Part shown: positions 33,592 to 45,579 of the stretch, piece after piece
Layout of the letters: each line of letters begins with the position of its first letter
How positions within the stretch are numbered: the stretch's first letter is position 1
Assembly: GCA_024811115.1 (NCBI GenBank)
Contig: JAKOGH010000993.1
Span: 39,282 to 103,281, forward strand
DNA length: 64,000 nucleotides
Reading direction: 5' to 3'
Source of the DNA: Terana coerulea
Taxonomy: Eukaryota; Basidiomycota; Agaricomycetes; Polyporales; Phanerochaetaceae
Notes under the pieces: model-generated
Database searches by the model: none
Seen by the model: only the letters and a program-made list of their open reading frames with translations
Told to the model about the DNA's origin: nothing
Position numbers and translations under genes: made by a program

Positions 33592-34901
33592 TCAGAAAAT
33601 GGGAATGAAGTCGTGTATCCTATCCCTTGCATCCTGGGCGATACACTCCGCAATCCACGTCAGACTCCTGATCTCCTGCTCTTTCAGTTTGATGTACGCG
33701 TAGAACACGCCGTGCTGGAACTGCTGCAGAAACGCCTGCTTGTTCAGGTGGACCTCGTGTATGAAGAAGCGGTCCTCGAGCTCCGCGCCGACGCCGCCGT
33801 CCTCCACGTCCCCGTTCGCCGCAGAGGCCGCGCCGCCCCCGCCCGACGAGGAGTCGAAGAACGCACGGTACTCCGCGACGCCCTCGCACGCGCCGCGCAC
33901 CTGCTCGATCTCATCCGCGCGCGCGAGTTGGTTGTTGCCTTCGGGGAACAAGCGGCCGATGGCGGGGAAGAGCCGCGCGCGCTGCTCCTTCGTGAGCTCT
34001 GTGCCGAAGGAGTTGATGGTGATGTTAATCGCGCGGCGGTCGGCCTCGAAGGCGAGGATGCGGGACATGATGTCCTGCGTCGGCCCGCCGATCTTGGCGC
34101 AGAAGGCGTAGAAGTCTTCGAGGTATGACTTGTAGAGCGTGTTTCGGATGATTTCAATGTTCAGGTCGTCGAGCTCGGCAGCAGAGAGGCTTTCGCGGAA
34201 GAATGGTGCTGAAGAAAGCGTGCATTCATATAAGATGGCATGGAAAGACGTGTATAGGGACATACCGAGGGGCGTCTCAACAAGAACGGTGTGGTAGAGT
34301 TCTTCGACATTGGAAGCCACGCATAGAGCCGGCATTGAGTCAAACACGCCAAGGGGGTGGCAACGTTCTATGAGTTCGTGGGTATCACGTTCATGGAGAG
34401 TTCCCGTAATGAGCAAGATGACATTGTCTATCATGTACCCATAGCTAAGCACGAAAGCTTAGAATACTTCGTGCGATAAAATAGAAGGAGGCGTACGTGA
34501 TGTAGTCCAAGAACGTTGCCAGAGGCTCCACCGCATTGCTCCGGAGGTAGTTGAATTGGTCTACGAGCACTTGTGTCGCCTTCTCCGCAATTGTAGACGT
34601 TGAGATGGGCAACGGCTCATTCGAGAGGAAGTTACCATAGTCTGTCGATGAAAGCTGAGTGCGGAAATCTGTAGCGTGTGTCGAGATTAAACATGTGAGA
34701 TTATGCATGCACAGATCAACGTACCTTCAATGCTCTCGCATTGCGTCAAGTTGTTGTACTGGGTCTGGGTGAGCAGGCCAGCCTTGTACCCCCTCACAAT
34801 GCCTTCCAGGAATCCGGTATCCACCTAGACCTAAGCGTAAGTTGAGTGTCGGCAGATAGATGTAAACCCGAGCAACGCACGTTGAAGAGAAGTGCCTCCA
34901 T
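33592..34901 (-). CDS. VMA6: V-type proton ATPase V0 subunit d
   Basis: Subunit d couples the V1 rotor stalk to the c-ring. The start MEALLFNV at 34901 leads through an intron into [32 protein letters not shown], the segment [83 protein letters not shown] and the signature C-terminus [19 protein letters not shown] ending IPIF at the TGA at 33592-33594. Introns fit without any frame problem. Length is about 355 residues, as expected. An insertion rich in Gly/Ser/Ala ([14 protein letters not shown]) before the last 80 residues is specific to fungi. The gene's partner subunit c lies at 7.2-8.1 kb. Confidence 0.95.
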
Positions 34902-35244
34902 GGTGTGGTCCTGCGCACAGTGCTGCGTTACGGGTTGCGCTCGGCGCTCGTAGCGTCACCGTCGCCGGTCGGCTGGTGTTCGCACGGTCAGTAGCTCAAT
35001 GTTCACACGGTAAGAAGCACCTGAAGCACGGTCCTTGTGATTCAGCCTGGGGTTTGCTCACACTGTCACCGACATCGACCCGGATGTCGGGAGCGGAACG
35101 ATATATTCTTCTGAATACACATTCCAGTTCACTACCGAGCTCCTCAGTGTTCCCCGCCTTTTCACTCGCCCACACTTAGTGCCCAGCAAGTTGCTTCACC
35201 CACTGAGGGCTGAGATCACCGCGGTACAAGCGTAGACGGACGTC
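34902..35244. promoter_or_regulatory. Divergent promoter region, VMA6 and hydrolase
   Basis: 343 bp between two divergent starts. A gatatattc TATA-like site lies near 35099. Nothing else is clear. Confidence 0.3.
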
Positions 35245-36571
35245 ATGTCGCATCCTATCACTACCAAAGCGACGACGAAGCTTGTTGTACCACATCCTAA
35301 GGATCCAAAGAGCCCTCTCACTGGTGTTCTCGAGCAGCTGAATCCGGGAGAGCCTACTCACGGGCGCAAGATTGCACTGGCGAGTTTTGGCTGCTCTACA
35401 CATGTCTGGCATACTCATCTTGTTTTCACCAGTTGCTCCATGGGTCCCTGGGGTATGGCTCAACGGCATATGAAAGACGCATCGTTGACACGTACTCAGT
35501 CACAAAGATTATCTCTTTTTGAAACGCCTCGCCATGCGATTGCCCATAGACTCCTTCCGCTTTGATTTCCGGTAAGGCTGTATGTACTTCTCGTCCAAAT
35601 GCCCTGTTCTCTGAAGTTTCCACCAGAGGGAACTTTGAGTCTCCGGGACCCTGGCGCATGGGAGCATTCGACAACGACGTCCAGGACCTCGAAGCCGTCG
35701 TAGAATTCCTCACGACGAAGTTCGGTTATACCATTGATCTTCTTGTAGGCCACTCACGAGGTGTCGTAACGGCATTTCGCTGGATGTGCACCGCAAAAGA
35801 GGCTTCCGGGGTGAGAGGGTTTGTGAATGTCTCGGGACGATACAGGATGCGCGTACGTATGTGCCGTTGGGTTAGAGTCTCGTGAAAGTAGTCCTGACAT
35901 CCTTTCTCCAGTTAGTGTATGGTGAGCAGAGTATATTTTGCAGCCAAGTTCTCCCTAGACAACGACGTCCTTCAGATACGATTACTGAGGTCCAGCACGA
36001 GTTGGACGCGAATGGCTTCTTTATACGTAAAGCCACGGTCGCAAGGCAGCCTTTCGAGGAGAAGTCCGTCTTACCTCTCGCTCACTGCGGACAGTTTGTC
36101 TAACGCCAGAAGCAGAGTTACCCAGGAGCAGCTCAACGAGTTCGCCAACTTCGACACGTCCTTAGTGTGGGACAAATTCCCTGCCAGCACAGACGTTTTG
36201 ACAATGCACGGCATGAAGGACGAAACAGTCCCACCGTAAGTGCTGTTGATTTACGCGCATCCTTACGATCTCATTTGGATCGTAGATACGATGCAATCAT
36301 CTACGCACGAGCGTTGGGAACAAGGCAACCTGGTACCCATAGCCTTTGCCTAGTGGAGGAAGCAGATCATAACTTCACACGAGTGTGTCCCATTTTTGTT
36401 TGAATACCGTGCATAATATACTAATCGTACTGGTTGTAGTTGCAAGATAATGTTGTTGCGACTGTGCTGAAGTGGCTGGGTGCGGTGGAGGCGAAAGCTC
36501 TCAAAACAGGCGTCTGGCAGACCGGCATTCCTCACAGCAGCGAACTCATATCTGGCGGTAGCAAATTGTAG
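35245..36571 (+). CDS. Alpha/beta hydrolase (serine hydrolase, peptidase S33/S9-like fold)
   Basis: The ATG at 35245 gives MSHPITTKATTKLVVPH. Spliced exons read GRKIALLLHGSLGHKDYLF, LKRLAMRLPIDSFRFDFRG, then DLLVGHSRGVVTAFRW with the nucleophile elbow GHSRG. They continue through VWDKFPASTDVLTMHGMKDE (acid) and VEEADHNF (catalytic His). It ends GGSKL at the TAG at 36569. About nine short introns. The first intron (35380-35432) has the donor GCGAGT in place of GT, a GC-AG intron; splicing there is needed to join KIAL to LLHGS. Fungal relatives are cytosolic esterases or acyl hydrolases of unknown substrate. The divergent neighbour is VMA6 and the next gene is a second, unrelated hydrolase. Confidence 0.82.
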
Positions 36572-37164
36572 AATAGAGCATACAAGCAGCATCAAACACA
36601 TCATGACAGGCAGTTGGGATTCTTGGTGCGCTATTTATAAAGCCTGGGCTGGGAAAGGATATTCGATTGCTATGGCCAATCAGGCTGCCTCTGTGTGTGC
36701 TGGAGTGAGTGATTTATCAGTCCTTTATTGGCAGAGAACATATATATGACGCATTGTGACAGTGTTCTATTCATCGTCCTCGCTTCCACCGATGTATCCC
36801 GTCCTTCGCCAAACGCCCATGCACAAATCAAAAGTTTTGCCCAGAGCCAAGTGGACGCAGAATTTACTGGCTTACTTGGTGGTTGCAACCCTGTGGCTCT
36901 CGTTGGATCGAGGCGTAGTGGCCGCAAGTAAGCTGATTTTATTGTATGAGACTATTTCACCGTGGATACGGGTACCCCGTCAGCCCCGACTGGTAAAACA
37001 TTCCAGATGTTACCACACACGCAAGCATCCGAGTAATGCAAGTGGAAGAAGTCGTGGGGGATGGGCTCTCCAGCATCTTGCTCGAGAAATATATATACAG
37101 GCAACCACCCTCCGGATGGGCCCCTTTCATATTCTTTCGTACATACAGCAAGCGTTTCTGCACT
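36572..37164. other. Intergenic region between two hydrolase genes
   Basis: 593 bp, same-strand genes. A CCAAT box (ggccaatcagg) lies near 36675, and a TATA-like gatatt near 36658. These are only weak candidates. Confidence 0.3.
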
Positions 37165-38254
37165 ATGGCCGGTACCTGCGATCACTGCTACCAAGGATAC
37201 ATCCTCCACGGCGAGCCCAGAGGACGGATGGTAGACAGCGCTTACCTCTCTCCCGCCGCGGGGTCTTCCTTGACAAACCGATGCGCCGTTGTCCTCCTAA
37301 CTGACATATTTGGACTACAATACAACAACCCGAAGCTCGTCGCCGACGAGCTCTCTGCCCTCACGGGATACGATGTCTGGGTGCCGGATGTGTTTGACGG
37401 TGAGTTTGTGTGCATATATCTCCAACGTGTAGTTTCTCAGCGAGGACTTGAAGGGAACCCACCATTCACCGTGGCGGAGATGGAGCCGCTACTACCTGAT
37501 ACCGGAAATCCGGACGATAAACTGACGTTCCTGAGGAAGCTACGCATCATCTTCCGTGGTCTGTACCGCGCCACACGTTTGTACGGCTCACGCCCATCGA
37601 TAGTAGACCCACGAGTTATTGCAGTAAGAATTTCGCCGCAACTCTTCGGCCTACATTGATCTGAACTATGACTGACAGTTCATCCGCAACCTTCGCAGCA
37701 TAGAGAAGTACGACAAGATCGGCGCCGTGGGGTAAGTCTACGCTCTGTCTTGACAACGCGTCTTGTTCTGATTACATGTGTCCCAGGTATTGCTTTGGCG
37801 GGGCACTGGGTCTCAGGCTTGGCGCAACTGGTCTCCTGGATGCGCTCGTCATTTGCCATCCGACAATTCGCGGGCTGGATGATGTGAAGCTTGTCAATGT
37901 CTCCACGGCATTCGTGTGCGCTCAGTGTGAGCGGTCTCCTTTCTCTTCCACTACCCATATAGATTCACGCGTACTTCACAGACGATTCATCTTTCACCCC
38001 GAAACTGCGCAAGGAAGCTGAAGACCTCTTTGCCTCCCGTCAAGGTAAACCGGCCTTTGTGCGGTATGAGTTCAAGGACTATTCAGGTTCGCCGCTCCTC
38101 TCTGACTTCAGTACACCCCATATTGAGCACCTTCACAGGTACCGTCCACGGCTTCGCTGCCCGCCCCAACCCTAAGGTACCTAAAGTCGTGGAGGCGTAC
38201 AAGATGGCGCTAGGCCAGACGGCAGCGTGGTTCGAGAAGACGTTGCAACCTTAA
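37165..38254 (+). CDS. Dienelactone hydrolase-family protein
   Basis: The ATG at 37165 gives MAGTCDHCYQGYILHGEP, the usual start of fungal dienelactone hydrolase-like proteins. Later exons give VVLLTDIFGLQYNNPKL, GYDVWVPDVFDG, then the cysteine nucleophile motif GYCFGG and LRLGATGLLDALVICHP. The catalytic His lies in GTVHGFAARPN. The protein ends WFEKTLQP at the TAA at 38252. Six introns fit; the donor before GYCFGG is GTAAGT. In bacteria the family cleaves dienelactone in aromatic degradation; fungal members are cytosolic, and their substrate is mostly unknown. About 250 residues, the normal length. No frame problem seen. Confidence 0.88.
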
Positions 38255-38883
38255 GCACTGGCATATGGCTATACATTGCTTATTAGTCCGTTTGTGTTCT
38301 ATTCGGCGCCAACAAACTAGGCCACTTTAATACGCTGCATACAACATTAATGTGGATCGCAAGTTCGGGCTAATGCAACCTTTGACATGTCGAAGCGCAC
38401 GATGGCGAGCATTTCTATCAGCTCCGGCGGATTCAATGAGATATAGGGAACAAGACAGTGTTGGGCAAGGCTGTCTACTAAGAATCCACGATACTAGTGC
38501 GTGAAGAACGTAAGCATGGATGTCCGCCCACACCCAATTCAAAACGGCCATCCTCCAGCTGGCCTGTACATCGTGACGCGGTTATAATAACGATAGCTTT
38601 GCAAGCATCTGGGGAGTGATTTCTACGCTTGAAAAATGTGGTGGTCAGTCAAGATAAACCATACAGTGCTCATAATGGTGCTACATGACCATCAAGATTC
38701 AATGCGATGAAGCTGCAAGCGGGATGCGGTGAAAGATGTTACAGAGTCTCGAGTGGTTGCTACGCGCTCCTACTTCGCCAGCGTCGGCGGGCGCTTTAAT
38801 CCCAACCCTTCCCTCCCTCACCACATCATCATCTCGCCTGCGACCGCAGCTCACGACGAGCTCGACGTGTCCCCTCACTTACC
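38255..38883. other. Intergenic region before clathrin heavy chain
   Basis: 629 bp. Clathrin promoter presumed here; no clear TATA box or gene. Confidence 0.3.
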
Positions 38884-41800
38884 ATGGCTCTCGATATCTC
38901 AAAGCCCATCGCCTTCTGCGAGCACCTCCAACTGTCGAGCTTGGGGGTGCAGCCAGCATCAATCTCGTTCCAGGTACGCGCGTACAGACTCGACCTATGT
39001 ATCGGCCTGCGTAGACTGACTGCTTTGAATTGTAACAGACGTTGACCCTCGAGTCGGACCACTTCATCTGTGTGCGAGAGAAAGTCAATGAACAGAACCA
39101 GGTGGTTATCATCGACCTCGCGGACGCGAACAATGTGCTACGTAGGCCCATTACTGCAGACTCAGCGATTATGCATCCGCACCAGAAGATTCTGGCTCTG
39201 AAAGGTGTGTTTCACTATCCCAGTTATATATACCGTAATCTTAACCTTCGTACAGCCGGCCGAACTCTGCAAATCTTCAACATTGAGACGAAGCAGAAAG
39301 TGAAGTCGCACGTCAACGACTCGGACGTCGTGTTCTGGAAATGGATAAACGATACCACAATCGGCATGGTCACTGAGACGTCTGTGTTCCACTGGACCAT
39401 CAACGACCAGACCTCTCCTCCGCAGAAAGTCTTCGACCGTCACCCGACGCTTGTGGGAGCCCAGATCATCAATTACCGCGCCAGTTCGGATGAGAAATGG
39501 TTGGTTCTGGTCGGAATATCAGGGAACACTACAAATCCTTCTGCGTTCAAAGTCAAGGGTGCTATGCAGCTGTACAGCCGGGAGCGGAGCGTCAGCCAGC
39601 CGATTGAAGGTCATGCTGCGTCGTTCGCCGAGATAAAGCTCGATGGACACCAGAACCCGACGAAGCTGTTTGCGTTTTCCGTTCGCACAGCTACTGGGGC
39701 CAAGGTGAGCTGTCCTTGTCTCGAAATGTATGAACCCGAATGTACTAACTACTTCAAAGCTTCATATCGTTGAAATTGACCACACAGCCCCCGACCCTCC
39801 TTTCACGAAGAAGGCTGTCGATGTATACTTCCCACCCGAGGCAACAAACGACTTCCCTGTTGCGATGCAAGTTTCTCAAAAACACGGCATTGTCTACCTG
39901 GTCACCAAGTACGGCTTTATCCACCTGTACGACCTCGAATCCGGCGCGTGCATCTACATGAACCGGATCTCCGGCGAGACTATCTTCGTTACTGCTGAGC
40001 ACGAGAGCTCGCACGGTATAATTGGTGTCAACAAGAAGGGCCAGGTGCTCAGCGTGAATGTTGATGAGCAGACCGTCGTTCCGTACATTCTCACCACACT
40101 CAACAACACCGAGCTTGCCTTCAAACTCGCGAGTCGGGCGAACCTCCCTGGTGCCGATGACCTTTACATCAAGCAGTATCAGGCGTTGTTCCAGAGCGGA
40201 CAGTACGGCGAAGCAGCCAAGATTGCTGCGAACTCGCCCCGCGTGAGTTCTGCCCACCTGTGCGACTCGTTGGCTCCGCTGACTCCTTTATAGGGCATCT
40301 TGCGTACGGCCCAAGTCATTGAGTCCTTCAAGACTGCCCCAACTCCTCCTGGTGGTCTGTCTCCGATCCTGCAATACTTCGGCATCCTCCTCGAGAAGGG
40401 CGAACTCAACCACTTGGAGTCAGTCGAGCTTGCGCGGCCAGTTCTTCAGCAGGGCCGCAAGCAGCTCCTTGAGAAGTGGCTGAAGGAGAACAAGGTGTGC
40501 TACCACGGCCCTACCGTAGCGTATCCACTAACGGATGTGATTTGTTGCAGCTTACCTGCAGCGAGGAACTCGGTGACATTGTACGGCTGCACGATCTTAC
40601 CCTTGCGCTCAGCGTGTATCTCCGGGCCAACGTCCCCAACAAGGTCATCGCATGCTTCGCCGAGACAGGCCAGACGGAGAAGATTGTGCTGTACTCCAAG
40701 AAAGTCGGCTACACACCCGACTTCATTGGTCTGTTGCAGCACATCATGCGCACAAACCCGGAGAAGGGCGCCGAGTTCGCCGCTCAGCTTGTCAATGACG
40801 AGAATGGGCCGCTTGTCGACGTCGAGAGGGTAGGTACCAAAGCCGTCCAGCTTGAGCGGCATTATTGACCTCTGTGGTGTAGGTGGTAGACATCTTCATG
40901 TCCCAGAACATGATCCAACCGGCCACCTCCTTCCTCCTGGACGCTCTGAAGGAGAACAAGCCCGAGCAAGGCCACCTCCAGACCCGTCTCCTCGAGATGA
41001 ACTTGATGCACGCGCCTCAGGTCGCTGACGCGATTTTGGGCAATGAGATGTTCACTCATTACGACCGCCCTCGCATCGCCAACTTGTGTGAGAAGGCTGG
41101 CTTGCTGCAGAGGGTATGTTGCTCGTTAAGTAGACGAAACTACGAGACTCATCATTCTCGCAGGCTCTGGAGCATTACGAAGACCTCGCCGACATCAAGC
41201 GGGTTATTGTGCACGCCAATGCTTTGCCCATCGAGGTAAGAGAGCTCAGCCGCGATGCGGTGCTGCGCTGACGATTCTTATGCAGTGGCTCGTCAATTAC
41301 TTCAGCCGCCTCACCACGGAGCAATCTATCGCATGCTTGTACGAGATGCTTCGCATTAACATCCGCCAGAACCTGCAAGCCGTCATCCAGATTGCGACGA
41401 AGTACTCTGATATTCTCGGGCCCGTCAAGCTCATTGAGATGTTTGAATCTTTCAAGAGCTTCGAAGGTAGGTCCTTGTTATTGCCATCGGGCTCTGTAAC
41501 ACTGATGATTGCTTCGCAGGGCTGTATTACTACCTCGGCTCCGTCGTCAACCTCAGCCAAGATCCCGAGGTTCACTTCAAGTACATTCAGGCTGCGACAC
41601 GGACGGGCCAGATTCGGGAGGTCGAACGTATCTGCCGTGAGAGTAATTTCTACAACCCGGAGAAGGTCAAGAACTTCCTCAAGGAGGCCAAGCTCTCGGA
41701 CCAACTGCCGCTCATCATTGTCTGCGACCGCTTCGACTTCGTCCACGACTTGGTGTTGTACCTGTACCAGAACGGACTCACCAACTTCATCGAGGTCTAC

Positions 41801-44800
41801 GTGCAGCGCGTCAACTCGGTCCGCACCCCCCAGGTCATTGGTGCCTTGCTCGATGTGGACTGCGACGAGACGACGATCAAGTCCCTGCTGGCATCCGTCC
41901 CGGGCAACTTCGCCATTGACGACCTTGTGAACGAGGTTGAGAACCGCAACCGGCTCAAGTTGATCCTCCCATGGCTCGAGGCTCGCGTCCAGTCCGGAAG
42001 CCAAGATTCCGCAGTGTTCAACGCCGTCGCCAAGATCTATATAGACAGTAACAACAACCCGGAGCAGTTCCTCAAGGAGAACAACGTGAGTACCCGTCAC
42101 CTTGTTTTGAATCTACAATCTTATGCTCGCTTCCCAGCTATACGAGCCGTTGGTGGTCGGTAAATTCTGCGAGGCTCGCGATCCCTACCTGGCATACATT
42201 GCGTACGCGAAAGGCTTCTGCGACGAGGAGCTCATTGCTATCACCAATGAGAACTCGATGTTCAAGCAGCAAGCACGCTACCTCGTCAAGCGTCGTCAGC
42301 TGGAGCTGTGGGCACAAGTACTCGTGCCGGACAACATCCATCGCCGTCAACTCATTGACCAGGTGCGTCCTTATCTGCGGATTCTGCAGCGTACATTTTC
42401 ATACTCACTGCGCCAATTAGATCATCGCGACCGCTGTGCCTGAGTCGACAGATCCCGACGATGTCTCTATCACCGTTAAGGCCTTCCTGTCCGCCGACCT
42501 CCCGATCGAGCTCATTGAGCTTCTGGAGAAGATCATCTTGGAGCCCTCACCGTTCAGCGAGAACAAGAACCTGCAGAATCTGCTCATGCTGACCGCAATT
42601 CGCGCGGACAAGGGCAAAGTCGTCGGCTACATTGACAAGTTGCAGAACTACGAGATAGCGGAGATCGCGAAGATTGCCACGGACCACGGCCTCTACGAAG
42701 AGGCGTTCCTCATCTACAAGAAGTACGAGCAACATGCGATGGCTATCAACGTGCTTGTTGAGCACATTGTATCCTTGGACCGTGGTGTCGAGTATGCGAC
42801 CAAGGTCAACAAGCCTGAGGTTTGGTCTCGCCTTGCCAAGGCTCAGTTGGACGGCTTGCGCATCAAGGACGCCATCGGTGAGTTGTATCCTCGTTTTTCA
42901 TTCTGGCATGCTGGCTTACCATGCCACAGATTCGTACATCAAGGCGCAGGACCCAAGCAACTACGCCGAGGTTATCGAGATTTCCAACCGTGCCGGCAAG
43001 CACGACGATCTCGTTCGCTTCCTGCAGATGGCCCGCAAGCATCTTCGCGAGCCCAAGGTCGATACCGAGCTCGCCTACGCCTATGCCAAGACGGATCGCC
43101 TACACGACATGGAAGACTTCCTCGGCATGACGAACGTCGCGGACATCCTTGAAGTCGGAGAGAAGTGTTTCGAGGATGAACTGTACCAGGCCGCGAAGCT
43201 TCTGTTTACAAGCATCTCGAACTGGGCTCGTCTCGCTACCACTCTCATCTACCCTTGGTGAAAACCAGGGAGCTGTCGAGAGCGCACGCAAGGCCGGCAA
43301 TACTCAGTAACTATCCATAATCTCTGTCCTGTGCCAGGTGTCTCATCATGGGTGACAGGGTTTGGAAGCAAGTTCACGCGGCGTGTTTGGAGAAGAAGGA
43401 GTTCCGCCTCGTACGTCTGTTCATACCGTTTCTTGGGCGTGCGGCTTAGCTTCTCTCGTAGGCCCAAATCTGTGGACTGAACATCATCGTGCACGCCGAG
43501 GAGCTGCCAGGTATCGTGCAAGCATACGAACGTCGCGGGCACTTCGAGGATATCCTTCAGCTCTTGGAGGCTGGTTTGAGTCTGGAGCGTGCGCATGTGA
43601 GTCCATATACCTCTGACATGGATACAGGCATTGATGACTTTGAGGGTAGATGGGTATCTTCACGGAACTTGCTGCCCTGTACAGCAAGTACCGTCCCGAG
43701 AAGCGTAAGTGTTGATCTCGATGAACATTCAAGCATTCGCTTAGCTTTGTCTAGTCATGGAACACCTCAAGCTGTTTGTGTCTCGTATCAACATCCCTAA
43801 GGTACGCAAGTTGTGTCACGGCTCATGTCTGTGTTCTAACGTGGGCAACAGGTCATCAAAGCTGCTGAGCGGGCACATCTCTGGCCGGAACTGGTTTTCC
43901 TGTACATCAAGTACGACGAATTCGTGAGCATCAATCTTTGGTAGAGTAGTGTTCTCTTCACTGACCACTCGCACAGGACAATGCTGCACTGGCCATGATC
44001 GAACGGTCTGCAGATGCATGGGAACACAACCAATTCAAGGATGTAATCGTTCGGGTGGCCAACATCGAGATGTACGTTGCAATTAAACTCTGCGATACTC
44101 TACATACTGATTCGCTTCGTGTATAGCTACTACAAGGCTCTGACGTTCTATCTGCAAGAGCAGCCGACGCTCCTCACTGATCTCTTGACGGTCTTGATTC
44201 CTCGAATCGACCATACTCGCGTTGTCAAGATGTTCCGCCAGATCGATCACATCCCCCTCATACGGTCATACCTGATCGCGGTTCAGCATGTATGTTGTGC
44301 GTGAGGGTATGCGTGCTCACTTTACTTACTCTTTTCTTCCAGCTGAACATCGAGGCCGTCAACGATGCCTACAATGACCTGCTCATCGAGGAGGAGGACT
44401 ACAAGACCTTACGGGACTCCATCGACAGCTTCGACAACTTCAACAACATCAATCTGGCTAAGCGGTTGGAGAAGCATGAGCTGCTGGAGTTTAGGAGACT
44501 TGCCGCGCACTTGTACAAGGCAAGCTCTCGACTGTTGTGTGGTAATGTCCATGTGCTTACGACCAACTTCTAGAAAAATGCTCGTTGGGAGGAGTCAATT
44601 GCGCTTTCGAAGCAAGACAAGCTCTACAAGGATGCTATGGTCACAGCCGCCACCTCTGCCAGCACAGAGGTCTCGGAAGAGCTCATCGGCTACTTCGTCG
44701 ACATCGGCAACAAGGAATGCTTCGCAGCATTGCTGTACGTCTGCTTCGACCTCCTTCGCGAGGACGTTATCGAGGAGCTCTCGTGGCAACACGGTCTTAA

Positions 44801-45232
44801 TGACTTCTACATGCCGTACAAGCTCCAGAAGAAGCGTTCGCTTATTGACAGAGTGAGCAGATCTCTGTCGTGCTTGTGCCCAGCTGATAATTTACACTGC
44901 CGCAGCTTGCTGCTCTTGAGAAGCAGGTCGCGGAACAGTCTCAGAAGGAGACCCAAAAGGAGCAGCAGGAAGCGGACGCTCCAATCATCAACCCAGGCAT
45001 GATCGGGAACCGCTTGATGATCACGCAGGGCAACGGGTGCGTCGTAGTTTCTGTCCGAAGTTTGGCACTCGTCTCATAGCTATCGTAGGTTTGTTCCTCA
45101 AGGTCCTCCAATGATGAACGGTACCGGTATGCCTCCAATGGGCGTCCCTCCTGTAAGTAACGCTGGTTTATTCAGTGTTATTTGTAACTAATACATGCCC
45201 CTTAGATGATGACCGGGTTTGGAGGCTTCTGA
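38884..45232 (+). CDS. CHC1: Clathrin heavy chain
   Basis: The coat protein of clathrin vesicles at the plasma membrane and trans-Golgi, about 1,680 residues. The N-terminal propeller starts [19 protein letters not shown] and [18 protein letters not shown]; the heptad repeats of the leg follow (for example YHPEYTP-like [74 protein letters not shown]). The C-terminus is short and Met/Pro-rich ([15 protein letters not shown]), without the metazoan tail. About twenty short introns. The reading is intact except at 43252-43254: TTLIY should be followed by [15 protein letters not shown], but a third C gives a stop (PW then TGA). Single-copy and needed for normal growth in fungi, so a sequence error is the likelier cause. 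Confidence 0.95.
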
Positions 45233-45579
45233 GTTGATTTGGATGGATCTCGGGTATAGTAGTTCTGTTGTATCTCCATAATGTCGTCGCGCATACGCTT
45301 TCGGATATCATTTTCTTACTACATTCTGTTTCTTCTGGCTCTGTCTACCAGTGTGCATAAGCCAAAGAGAAGACGCCACAAGATGAAACGGTAACCCGCA
45401 GTCGTATTATCGGGAATCAATATTGCAGGGCTGCTGCTCCCGAGACACGAGTAGCGCTTTCGCATGGTTTAGACCTTGATAACTTGAAGAACACTCAGTA
45501 CTCCTTCCTCTTCCGTCTGTACAGCACCTCCAACTTTCTCCAACAAGCCAACCCCAGTGAGCAGAAGGTGGCAATCAGC
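45233..45579. other. Short intergenic region before guanine deaminase
   Basis: 347 bp. An in-frame ATG at 45484 could extend the next gene by 32 residues. No other feature seen. Confidence 0.3.

Noticed and set aside
43210..43330. An intron to explain the clathrin break
   Set aside because: No GT-AG pair of plausible length restores the frame; a single C removed does so and gives the known family sequence.
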